Shown here piece after piece: positions 1-6,116 of a stretch of DNA of 33,572 nt (position 1 is the first letter of the stretch; each line of letters starts with the position of its first letter). Position numbers and translations under genes: made by a program. The DNA comes from Pseudomonadota bacterium (lineage in GTDB: Bacteria; Pseudomonadota; Alphaproteobacteria; Acetobacterales; Acetobacteraceae): the NCBI GenBank assembly GCA_021798575.1, contig JAJZGI010000026.1, positions 1 through 33,572 on the forward strand, read 5' to 3'. The notes beneath the pieces were generated by a model that was not told the origin of the DNA, ran no database searches, and worked only from the letters and a program-made list of their open reading frames with translations.

Positions 1-2
1 GC

Positions 3-116
3 CTCGGTGCCTGGACCGGGTATTATGGCAAACCCGGCCCCGCCACACTCTCACGCGGTCTCCGGCGCTATCACGAAATCAAATACGGCGCGCGAATAGC
101 AGCCGGAATTGTGTGA
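3..116 (+). pseudogene. C-terminal fragment of an IS4-family-like transposase (runs off the left edge)
   Basis: The frame starting at base 3 is open from the window edge to a TGA at 114-116 and encodes 37 residues. It contains a GYYGKPGP segment followed by a SRGLRRYHE helix. This resembles the extreme C-terminus of IS4/Tn5-type transposases, where an aromatic-Gly region with PGP precedes an 'RGWxRL' helix. Only the tail is visible, so whether the gene is intact to the left cannot be told. It lies directly upstream of another IS remnant, consistent with an insertion hot spot. The family call rests on this short motif alone. Confidence 0.5.
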
Positions 117-185
117 ATCGGATAGCCTGCGGATAAGGGGATTGATAAGTAGAATTTTCTCGGCATCTTGCACGAGGAGATTTGC

Positions 186-380
186 ATGAAAACATCGAGA
201 TATAGTGACCCCCAAATCCTTGCGATATTGCGCCAGGCTGAGGGCGGAGTGCCGGTTGCTGAGCTGTGCCGTGAGCACGGCATGAGCGATGCCTCATTTT
301 ACAAGTGGCGCGCCAAATATGGTGGGATGGATGCCTCGATGGTGTCGCAGATGAAGGCGATTGAGGACGAGAATCGGCGT
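186..380 (+). pseudogene. Truncated IS3-family transposase OrfA
   Basis: ATG at 186 is preceded by a GAGGAG ribosome site. The first 65 residues (MKTSRYSDPQIL..., then a helix-turn-helix around VAELCREHGMSDASFYKWRAKYGG, then SQMKAIEDENRR) match the N-terminal DNA-binding half of IS3-family OrfA proteins. Homology stops after ENRR at base 380, where a normal OrfA would continue into its leucine-zipper segment. The reading frame runs on to 524 only through antisense of the SDR gene and encodes nothing recognisable. OrfB and the right IS end are absent, so this is a dead remnant. The break coincides to the base with the stop codon of the neighbouring SDR gene. Confidence 0.8.
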
Positions 381-1138
381 CACCACGGGATGGTTTCGCC
401 TTCCCAGCGCGTGAACGTGCCAGTCGGTCCATCCGGGCCGAGTAGCGCCACGCGCACCGCTTCGCGCGCGCCGTCCTCCACGGTCTCCGTGCCGGAATAT
501 CCGTTGAGGTTGGTCTTGGTGTAGCCTGGGGAGACCGCATTGACCCTGATCCCCTCTGGCTCCAGTTCAATCGCCATGGCCAGCGTCAGGGCGTTGAGCG
601 CGGTCTTGGACGCCGAGTAGACGGGGCCGAAGATTCCGCGATAGGCGAACGCCGGGTCTGAGTTGGTGCTCAGCGACCCGACGCCGCTCGACACATTGAC
701 GATGCGCGAGCCCGGCGTGGCACGCAGGAGCGGCAGCATTGCCTGGTAGACCGCGAGGACGCCGAAGACGTTGGTGTCCCATACCGCGCGCATCTCATCG
801 AGGGACACGACGCTCGGGCGGGTCGTCTTTGAATGGTCCGCGATGGCCTGGCCGGGCAGCCTGCTCGTGTTCGAGATCGCCGCGTTCTGGATCAGCACAT
901 CCAGGCGGCCGAAGTCGCTCCGAATCCGCGCCGCCGCCGCGTCTATCGACGCCTGGTCCGTCACGTCGAGCTGGAGCGCTTGGGCGTCCGCGCCAACCTC
1001 CCTGACCGCGGCCTCGCCGCGCTCGAAATCGCGAGACCCAACCAGCACCGTGAAGCCGTGCGCTTTGAGGTCCTTGGCGATCTGAAGGCCGATGCCTTGA
1101 TTGGCCCCGGTGACCAGGGCGATGGGTTTGTCCTGCAT
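380..1138 (-). CDS. Short-chain dehydrogenase/reductase (SDR) family oxidoreductase
   Basis: A classical SDR of 252 aa, probably a cytosolic NAD(P)-dependent carbonyl or alcohol oxidoreductase; the substrate is unknown. Visible motifs are TGANQGIG (cofactor-binding Rossmann glycine motif, near residue 12), the NAA variant of the NNAG motif, the serine of NVSSGVGS, the catalytic YSASK, and the PGYTKT cofactor loop. Length and the IPW ending are normal for the family, so the gene looks complete although its stop touches the IS3 remnant. The start at 1138 is chosen because AAGGAGG lies 5 nt upstream; an in-frame ATG seven codons earlier lacks such a site. It is divergent from a TetR regulator, with operator-like repeats between them, so it is probably the regulator's target. 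SDR/TetR pairs of this kind often handle reactive carbonyls or xenobiotics (inference). Confidence 0.88.
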   Translation of the reverse strand: MQDKPIALVTGANQGIGLQIAKDLKAHGFTVLVGSRDFERGEAAVREVGADAQALQLDVTDQASIDAAAARIRSDFGRLDVLIQNAAISNTSRLPGQAIADHSKTTRPSVVSLDEMRAVWDTNVFGVLAVYQAMLPLLRATPGSRIVNVSSGVGSLSTNSDPAFAYRGIFGPVYSASKTALNALTLAMAIELEPEGIRVNAVSPGYTKTNLNGYSGTETVEDGAREAVRVALLGPDGPTGTFTRWEGETIPW

Positions 1139-1201
1139 GATAACCTCCTTGGATCTCACGTTGCGTTGAAACCTTCGCCTGGCTTCGCTACATACCCAGA
1201 C

Positions 1202-1239
1202 GGATCAATGTTCCGTATTAATATGGATCATTGTTCCGT
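1202..1239. promoter_or_regulatory. Tandem operator-like sites between the SDR and tetR genes
   Basis: Two copies of a 15-bp sequence lie at 1202-1216 (GGATCAATGTTCCGT) and 1225-1239 (GGATCATTGTTCCGT), differing at one base and spaced 23 bp, about two helical turns. The first 13 bases of each form an imperfect palindrome of the pattern GGAnCAnTGnTCC. An AT-rich TATTAATAT lies between them. The position in the divergent intergenic region, the dyad symmetry and the phasing suggest binding sites for the adjacent TetR repressor, controlling both genes. That the site is bound is inferred. Confidence 0.65.
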
Positions 1240-1254
1240 TTTGCAAGGGGAGAC

Positions 1255-1905
1255 ATGGTGGTCGACCGACCAGAAGATCATGCTGTCAGAGCGCAAGCGC
1301 CGGGCCGGCCGGAGCGTCGGGTGCGCGCCGACGCTCAGCGCAGCCTCGACGCTCTGATTCTTGCGGCCAAAGAGGTCTTTGCAACCTCGGGTGTCGATGC
1401 GCCGGTGCGGGAGATCGCGGATAAGGCCGGCGTTGGCCTTGGCTCCCTCTACCGGCATTTTCCGCAGCGCGCCGATCTGATCGCCGCCGTCTTCCGCCGT
1501 GAAATTGACGCTTGCGCCGACATTGCGCCCGTACTTGCAGAGTCATATGCGCCGCTCGACGCTTTGGCGCACTGGATGCAGCGATACACTGCGTTTGTAG
1601 GAACCAAGCGGGGGCTTGCCCAAGCTCTGCATTCGGGCGATCCAGCGTTCGACAATTTGCCAAGCTACTTCGACCGGAGACTCCGGCCGGCTCTCCGTGC
1701 ACTGCTCGATGCAGCGGTCACCGTCGGCGAGGTGCGCGCAGATGTCGATGCCGATGAGCTTCTCGGAGCTGTGACGAGCCTGTGCATGTCGGCTCACAAC
1801 GGCGGTCCCGGCCGCGCGGAACGCATGGTCGCTCTTCTCGTCGATGGACTTCGCTATGGCGCGAGCCGGTCAGCCAAAGCGCCTGCCTGGAGCGCGATAG
1901 GTTGA
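1255..1905 (+). CDS. TetR/AcrR-family transcriptional regulator
   Basis: This is a 216-residue TetR-type repressor. The N-terminal DNA-binding domain spans roughly residues 25-70: ALILAAKEVFATSG, then the helix-turn-helix VREIADKAGVGLGSLYRHF with the signature LYRHFP. The remainder is an all-helical ligand-binding/dimerisation domain (YAPLDALAHWMQRYTAF..., later LLGAVTSLCMSAHNGG). ATG 1255 is preferred over an in-frame start at 1231 because AAGGGGAG lies just before it. It is divergent from the SDR gene and separated from it by two operator-like repeats, which fits autoregulation plus repression of the dehydrogenase. The inducer is unknown. Confidence 0.88.
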   Translation: MVVDRPEDHAVRAQAPGRPERRVRADAQRSLDALILAAKEVFATSGVDAPVREIADKAGVGLGSLYRHFPQRADLIAAVFRREIDACADIAPVLAESYAPLDALAHWMQRYTAFVGTKRGLAQALHSGDPAFDNLPSYFDRRLRPALRALLDAAVTVGEVRADVDADELLGAVTSLCMSAHNGGPGRAERMVALLVDGLRYGASRSAKAPAWSAIG

Positions 1906-1930
1906 GGTTGGCGCACGAGCATCAACCTCA
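1903..1930 (+). terminator. Hairpin at the tetR stop codon, possible terminator
   Basis: TGAGGTTG (1903-1910, including the TGA stop) pairs perfectly with CAACCTCA (1923-1930) across a 12-nt loop. There is no U-run afterwards, so it may be a weak or Rho-assisted terminator, or only an mRNA 3' stabilising hairpin. Confidence 0.35.
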
Positions 1931-2015
1931 GCGCGCTCTAACTCTTTGCTTGGAGGCTGATTTACGATTTCGATTTCCTTGCAAAACGCGTCAACCTCAA
2001 ACGATCAGGCTCTAA

Positions 2016-2034
2016 GGTAGTGTCTCAGTTTGAA
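2016..2034 (+). repeat. Left terminal inverted repeat of the IS1-like element
   Basis: GGTAGTGTCTCAGTTTGAA is the exact reverse complement of 4565-4583. The target duplication GGCTCTAA is immediately to its left at 2008-2015. It contains the transposase stop codon (2025-2027, minus strand). Confidence 0.92.
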
Positions 2035-2902
2035 ATTCTCTGTTTATAGACGGTTGGGCGAACCGGCTTGGCGGCCCGTGCGTCAATTAGTGTCACCACG
2101 TCTTCCATGGTCCAAAGCGTGGCGCTGACCTTGGCAGCCATCGCAGGGGAACATTTTAGCGTCTTGTGCATCCGCGCGAAATTATACCAAGTGGTGTAGA
2201 GCGCAACCATATGCATATGGTTCTCGACCTTTTTACTGAACCCGTTCGTTAACCGGGTAAACCGGCGCATGGACATGCGCATGGTAAGGTTCTGGCGTTC
2301 CACATAGCTGGTCGAAATATGTGCCTTGTTAGGCTTGCCCTCAATCGTGTTTTTTTAATGCCGGTGCATTCAGCCGGGCTATATCGGCCAGTCGGTGAAG
2401 GCGTAGGGCCATAGAGCTTCACAAGCTGGGCGTAGTCGATGTCTGAACCAAACGCGCCGTCTACGGCTTCCAGATAGGCTTTCAAACCGTCCGTGGTGAG
2501 TTGCACCCGATTAGCCAAGCGGCTTGCCACATCCTCCATGAACTCGTTCGCATAGCCCGCATCGCGTCCGCCGATCAGGTAAGACACGATCAGCTTGCTA
2601 TCGGCGTCCAGGGCGGTCCAGGTCCATACGTCGCCAGCCTCTTCCGGTGCAGCTTTGGCCGTGGCGACGTTCTTTTGCTTGGCATAGCAGAAGGACCAAA
2701 TTTCATCGGCCTGAATGCGCTTGGAAGCCACGTTCCGCACCGTGCGGTCGTGATGGTCGGCGCAGGCTTTCCCAGCGTCCACAAGCAGCCCCGACACCGT
2801 GTTGATGCTCACATCTACCACGCGGGAGATCGACCGCATGGAGGAGCCTTCCACCAGCATGGAGAGGATTTGGACGCGCTTGGCGAGCGGGAGCTTGTTC
2901 AT
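2025..2902 (-). pseudogene. IS1-family-like transposase, reading frame broken near 2350
   Basis: The start at 2902 gives MNKLPLAKRVQILSMLVEG, then a helix-turn-helix (SMRSISRVVDVSINTVSGLL), then the DDE-type core with QADEIWSFCYAKQKN (first Asp), TTDGLKAYL (second Asp) and YSPAECTGIKK. After GIKKTR the frame fails, and the conserved continuation (IEGKPNKAHISTSYVERQNLTMRMSM, ending in RISN) is found in the -1 frame down to a TGA at 2025-2027. The switch lies at a run of seven A on the coding strand (2350-2356). A one-base deletion restores collinearity best. Programmed -1 slippage is known in IS1, but the codon phase around this run is not an ideal slippery heptamer. It is therefore scored as probably inactive unless slippage rescues it. 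Confidence 0.78.
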
Positions 2903-2962
2903 AGTTTTTTCATACTGAATTTTTATTATAATTGCAAGCATAATATCAAGTAATATGAAATA

Positions 2963-2997
2963 TTGACTAACTAAGCACATTACTTTATAAAGTAATG
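2963..2997 (+). promoter_or_regulatory. Promoter with overlapping 20-bp palindromic operator for the passenger ATPase
   Basis: TTGACT (2963-2968), a 17-bp spacer and TATAAA (2986-2991) form a near-consensus sigma-70 promoter reading towards the ATPase start at 3017. The -10 hexamer sits inside a perfect 20-bp palindrome, CATTACTTTATAAAGTAATG (2978-2997). A regulator bound there would block RNA polymerase, so repression of the passenger gene is likely. Which protein binds is not shown by the sequence. Confidence 0.65.
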
Positions 2998-3016
2998 ATC
3001 TTACTTGGAGATTTTT

Positions 3017-4285
3017 ATGGCTAAGATGACGGACGAAGACTGGGTGTCTTTGGGATTTGAGGCTGGTCAATTATTCAGCCCTGCTGCTCCAATAGATGAA
3101 AAAGACCTATTTGCGGGTCGTCGGGTTCAGATCGCCAAAATGCTCGAAGCCGTTAGCGAGAAGGGTAAGCACGCAGTCCTTTTTGGGGAACGTGGCGTAG
3201 GTAAAACATCACTTGGTCGTGTATTTCATGCGATGTTTCCTAAGACACTTCGACATATCCTTGCCGCAAGGGAGCAGGTTGATCCATCGGACGACTTTTC
3301 TTCCATTTGGCGAAAGGTTTTTAAGGATTTGCGCGTAAGATCAATTACAGCAAGTGAGGAATCTCCCCACGAACCTTTGGCAAACGACTACCCTGGGCAG
3401 ATCATGCCAGATGATATTCGGAGAGAATTTCAGGATATTTTCGGCCCAAATGACTTGCCAATTATTATAATTGACGAATTTGATAAGGCTCGCGAATCTG
3501 CGGACAAAAAAATTCACGAGACGATGGCCAACACAATTAAACACTTATCAGACTACGCCATTAATGCGACAATTATCATTGTCGGTGTTGCTGACGATGT
3601 AAACGATCTTATAGGTGAACATCCATCTATTAGCCGATGCCTTGAACAAATACCGATGCCCCGAATGACTAAAGATGAACTCCGAGAAGTTATAGACAAG
3701 CGCCTTCCTCGGTTGGGAATGAAAATGGATGGAGATGCTTACTGGAAGATAATAGAATTATCTCGGGGTTTACCTTCATATGTTCATTTGCTGGGTCTCT
3801 ACTCCTCGCAGGCGGCAATTAAGCGAAAAAGCCTAATGATTGTAGAGAGTGATGTCGATACGGCAATTCAACGGGCATTAGAAAAATCACAAGAATCTAC
3901 GCAAGCAGATTATAACGCGGCTATCCATAGCAATCGATCCGACAATTTATATCGGCACGTCCTGCTCGCTTGTGCGCTTGCAAAAACCGATGAACGCGGA
4001 CAGTTTAGCCCAAATTCGGTTGTGGAACCTCTCTCCAGCATACTCCAGAGGCCCGTTAAGATAGACGCATTCCAGCAACACTTAGAAAAATTCATTAAAG
4101 AGGACCGTGGATCAGTCTTAATTCGGCGCGGTAAAGAGCGGGCGTATAAGTTTCGCTTTCGCGACCCAATGATGCAACCGTATGTCATCATGCGCGGGAT
4201 TGATGAGAAGCTAATTCCTACGTCTTATCTTTCTGTTTTGTCTTTTCCTGCACAGACTGAACTTGACCTTCCCAGCGTGTCTTAG
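3017..4285 (+). CDS. IS passenger: Orc1/Cdc6-like AAA+ ATPase of unknown role
   Basis: A 422-aa protein. The Walker A motif GERGVGKT is at about residues 57-64, Walker B IIIIDEFD at about 149-156, and a sensor-1-like strand (TIIIVGVADD) follows near 190. The segment after that (MTKDELREVIDKRLPRLGM, then GLPSYVHLLGLYSS) resembles the lid of Orc1/Cdc6/TniB-type ATPases. The C-terminal 120 residues, with a KFRFRDPMMQPYVIM end, look like a winged-helix module. No signal peptide or membrane segment is seen, so it should be cytosolic. ATG 3017 follows TTGGAG at good spacing. It lies inside the IS1-like element, divergent from the transposase, and is more AT-rich than its neighbours. It could assist target selection, act on replication origins, or be a defence or addiction ATPase; none of these is demonstrated. 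Confidence 0.85.
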   Translation: MAKMTDEDWVSLGFEAGQLFSPAAPIDEKDLFAGRRVQIAKMLEAVSEKGKHAVLFGERGVGKTSLGRVFHAMFPKTLRHILAAREQVDPSDDFSSIWRKVFKDLRVRSITASEESPHEPLANDYPGQIMPDDIRREFQDIFGPNDLPIIIIDEFDKARESADKKIHETMANTIKHLSDYAINATIIIVGVADDVNDLIGEHPSISRCLEQIPMPRMTKDELREVIDKRLPRLGMKMDGDAYWKIIELSRGLPSYVHLLGLYSSQAAIKRKSLMIVESDVDTAIQRALEKSQESTQADYNAAIHSNRSDNLYRHVLLACALAKTDERGQFSPNSVVEPLSSILQRPVKIDAFQQHLEKFIKEDRGSVLIRRGKERAYKFRFRDPMMQPYVIMRGIDEKLIPTSYLSVLSFPAQTELDLPSVS

Positions 4286-4484
4286 CCGCATTACGAGCTA
4301 TGTCACGTCTGCGCTCGCTGCTTAGGCTGACGGCACGTGCGGCGCCACCCAACTTACCCAGGGCGGCGGCAGCACTGGCAGGGATGGTTGTTTCCTCTTC
4401 CTCCCCCGTCGCGATCCGCATGACCTTCACGGCGTTGCTGATCACGTCGGCAGGGCGCTTCTCGCCTTTGGGTCCTTTAGGCAT
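4218..4484 (-). CDS. IS passenger: small basic conserved protein (PKGEKRPADVI type)
   Basis: 88 aa, very basic. It starts MPKGPKGEKRPADVISNAVKVMRIATGEE and has a central GKLGGAARAVSLSSERRRDIARNAAKTRW segment. The GGxARAxxLSxERRxxIAxxAAxxRW pattern is shared by many small alphaproteobacterial proteins of unknown function, sometimes labelled RNA-binding in databases. The ATG at 4484 is preceded by AGGAG. The last 68 nt overlap the 3' end of the ATPase gene on the opposite strand, so the two transcripts are complementary there. An inverted repeat lies just upstream. A nucleic-acid-binding partner or regulator of the ATPase is possible but unproven. Confidence 0.78.
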   Translation of the reverse strand: MPKGPKGEKRPADVISNAVKVMRIATGEEEETTIPASAAAALGKLGGAARAVSLSSERRRDIARNAAKTRWEGQVQSVQEKTKQKDKT

Positions 4485-4493
4485 GATAATCTC

Positions 4494-4513
4494 CTATGCT
4501 TTACGGTAAGCAT
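4494..4513 (-). promoter_or_regulatory. Inverted repeat upstream of the small basic gene
   Basis: TATGCTT (4494-4500) and AAGCATA (4507-4513) form a 7-bp inverted repeat around a 6-nt centre, about 10 bp upstream of the small gene's start on its 5' side. It could be an autoregulatory operator or a 5' mRNA hairpin. Confidence 0.35.
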
Positions 4514-4564
4514 AAGGCTTGGGGGGTGGAATAGCCAGTTTCAACCCATCTCATTCTTGGGATA

Positions 4565-4583
4565 TTCAAACTGAGACACTACC
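4565..4583 (-). repeat. Right terminal inverted repeat of the IS1-like element
   Basis: The exact reverse complement of 2016-2034, followed directly by the second copy of the 8-bp target duplication GGCTCTAA at 4584-4591. Confidence 0.92.
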
Positions 4584-4652
4584 GGCTCTAAGGGATGCTT
4601 GACAACCTATGGTTGATCTGCTGACGTCGAACCAGTTCAACAGGTTTGTATC

Positions 4653-5183
4653 ATGCGGCTCCAGAATATTTGCAGGGTGTTGGTTATATCTTGCGCCGTG
4701 CTGTCTGGCCAGAGTGCGGCCCGGGCAGTGCCGTTCACGGGCGCTTTCTGGGGCCAGGGGGAGGGTTGCTGGGGCGGGCTGTTCGTCCGCGACAAAACCA
4801 TCCAATGGGACGCCGACCATTTCACCTGCAACCGGACCACCTACACGATCATCGTCAAGGACATCCACCACCCGTTCCGGAATTATGATCATATTGTTTT
4901 CCGACTCAATCACGCGAGCAACGGCTGCGATTATCCCTATATCGCGCTGTATTATCACCAGCCGCCGGGCGAAGCCGCAAGAAACGCGAGCATGCCCGAG
5001 ATTGGCCGCGAATACTACGACTGGTCTCTGGCCGCCTTCGCCACCGATGCGCAATATCGGGCGTTTCCCTATAAAGACTTTTTGAACCAAACCTTTAATG
5101 CATACGCAAGCAATATTTTCGTGTGCAACCTTCCCTTCCAGGAGAAACCATTTCCTCTTGGCAGACCGTTTTGGGGGCCGTGA
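4653..5183 (+). CDS. Secreted or periplasmic protein of unknown function, four cysteines
   Basis: 176 aa. An N-terminal signal peptide is evident: a short basic start, a hydrophobic core (VLVISCAVLSG), and an ARA cleavage site near residue 25 (SAARA, then VPF). The mature part is rich in aromatic residues and has four cysteines (C39, C59, C92, C158), enough for two disulfides, which fits an oxidising extracytoplasmic location. I recognise no family. ATG 4653 lacks a strong ribosome site but positions the signal peptide correctly. The gene starts about 60 bp right of the IS target duplication, so the insertion may have separated it from its promoter. The next gene on the same strand is a LysM protein, 74 bp downstream. 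Confidence 0.7.
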   Translation: MRLQNICRVLVISCAVLSGQSAARAVPFTGAFWGQGEGCWGGLFVRDKTIQWDADHFTCNRTTYTIIVKDIHHPFRNYDHIVFRLNHASNGCDYPYIALYYHQPPGEAARNASMPEIGREYYDWSLAAFATDAQYRAFPYKDFLNQTFNAYASNIFVCNLPFQEKPFPLGRPFWGP

Positions 5184-5257
5184 TCTTTTCTTTGTGCTAC
5201 CCATTGCCCATCCCTGCATGTTAGTATAAGTAACACTTTTACTGTGCAGGATGTCCC

Positions 5258-6058
5258 ATGCCCCAATCACCAGCCGATCTTATGGTTCCAGCCTATCCAA
5301 CCCAACCCGGGGCCAACTGGCGAATGAAGGGTTTAGCAGGCGCGCTTCAAGCAGATGTGCGCGCCGCAGAGAAGGCGCCCAACCCGGCCCGCGCGCTCTC
5401 ATGGAATGCGCACGACCAGGACACACAAAATATCGTATCGCAGTATAATGATTATCTGCGCAGCACCCCTGGCTATCAGTCGCTTGACTGGCAGTTGATA
5501 AAGGCGATGTTGTGGGTGGAGACAAGCCCGACGGCGCCGGATGATCAGTGGGATACAGCGCCGATGCAGTCAGCCAATAAAGGCGATGTGGGCTGGCGTG
5601 ACATGATGAATAATGCGAACAGAATGAGCCTCATCGTGCCGCCAAATTTACGCAGCGCGGTTGCCTTCCCCAATTTAAGAGCAACCGACAATATAGCTGC
5701 CGGTGTGGCCTATCTGCTCTACCGCGCAGCCACATTCGGTCCGCAAACACAACTGGACAAAAATAATATCAAGAGTGTCGTTGTTAGCCGTGGTGACAGC
5801 CTATACAGCATCGCCCGCAAAGTGGGGACAACCGAACAGATCTTGCGGGATATGAACTCCCATGCACCGCTCTACCCGCTCAAAGTCGGCATCAAACTAA
5901 ATTATGTCCCTGCGAATACCGTAACAATTATCATCGGGTGGCAGTCAATCAACCCACAAAGCACCTACCGTCTCTACAATGCCAATGGCCTCGGCGCCTA
6001 TGGTGACGAAGTTCAATTCTTATACGATCTGATCCGCAAAAATAAAATCCTCAACTAA
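5258..6058 (+). CDS. LysM protein with lytic-transglycosylase-like domain
   Basis: 266 aa. Residues about 75-160 resemble a lysozyme-like (GH23-type) fold: WQLIKAMLWVETSP carries a candidate catalytic Glu at 88, followed by PMQSANKGDVGW (a 'PMQxxNxGDxG' motif) and DNIAAGVAYLLYRA. Residues about 174-218 form a LysM peptidoglycan-binding module (VVSRGDSLYSIARKVGTTEQILRDMN, ending in LKVGIKLNYVP). No signal peptide is visible, which is unusual for a cell-wall enzyme; export by a dedicated secretion system or release by lysis would be needed. The start follows a CAGGA ribosome site. The neighbour upstream is a secreted cysteine protein. It could be a secretion-system cargo hydrolase, a phage-like lysin or a housekeeping remodelling enzyme. 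The domains are reasonably clear; the role is not. Confidence 0.75.
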   Translation: MPQSPADLMVPAYPTQPGANWRMKGLAGALQADVRAAEKAPNPARALSWNAHDQDTQNIVSQYNDYLRSTPGYQSLDWQLIKAMLWVETSPTAPDDQWDTAPMQSANKGDVGWRDMMNNANRMSLIVPPNLRSAVAFPNLRATDNIAAGVAYLLYRAATFGPQTQLDKNNIKSVVVSRGDSLYSIARKVGTTEQILRDMNSHAPLYPLKVGIKLNYVPANTVTIIIGWQSINPQSTYRLYNANGLGAYGDEVQFLYDLIRKNKILN

Positions 6059-6080
6059 CGGACAACGTCACATTTTTCCC

Positions 6081-6109
6081 TTGACTTCCCAGCCAAGTGT
6101 CATTATATA
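6081..6109 (+). promoter_or_regulatory. Sigma-70-type promoter giving a probably leaderless transcript
   Basis: TTGACT (6081-6086), a 17-bp spacer and TATATA (6104-6109) are close to consensus. The expected transcription start, about 7 nt after the -10 box, falls at 6116-6117, which is the ATG of the next gene. No ribosome site precedes that ATG, so translation would be leaderless. Confidence 0.6.
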
Positions 6110-6116
6110 TAACAAC

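Larger units (their letters stand above)
2016..4583. mobile_element. IS1-like transporter insertion sequence with passenger genes
   Basis: A complete 2,568-bp element. Its ends are perfect 19-bp inverted repeats (2016-2034 and 4565-4583) and it is flanked by an exact 8-bp duplication GGCTCTAA (2008-2015 and 4584-4591). IS1-family elements typically generate 8-9 bp duplications, and the transposase resembles the one-ORF IS1-type proteins. The transposase stop codon lies inside the left repeat, as is common in compact IS. Unlike a minimal IS of this family, about 1.6 kb of the right half carries two non-transposase genes: an AAA+ ATPase (3017-4285) and a small basic protein (4218-4484). The ATPase region is visibly more AT-rich than its surroundings. 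The intact duplication shows that transposase and passengers arrived as one unit. Confidence 0.88.

Noticed and set aside
833-1357. Long open frames on the plus strand antisense to the SDR gene
   Set aside because: They are high-GC mirror frames of a well-supported SDR with strong ribosome site and complete motifs; their translations have no recognisable domain.
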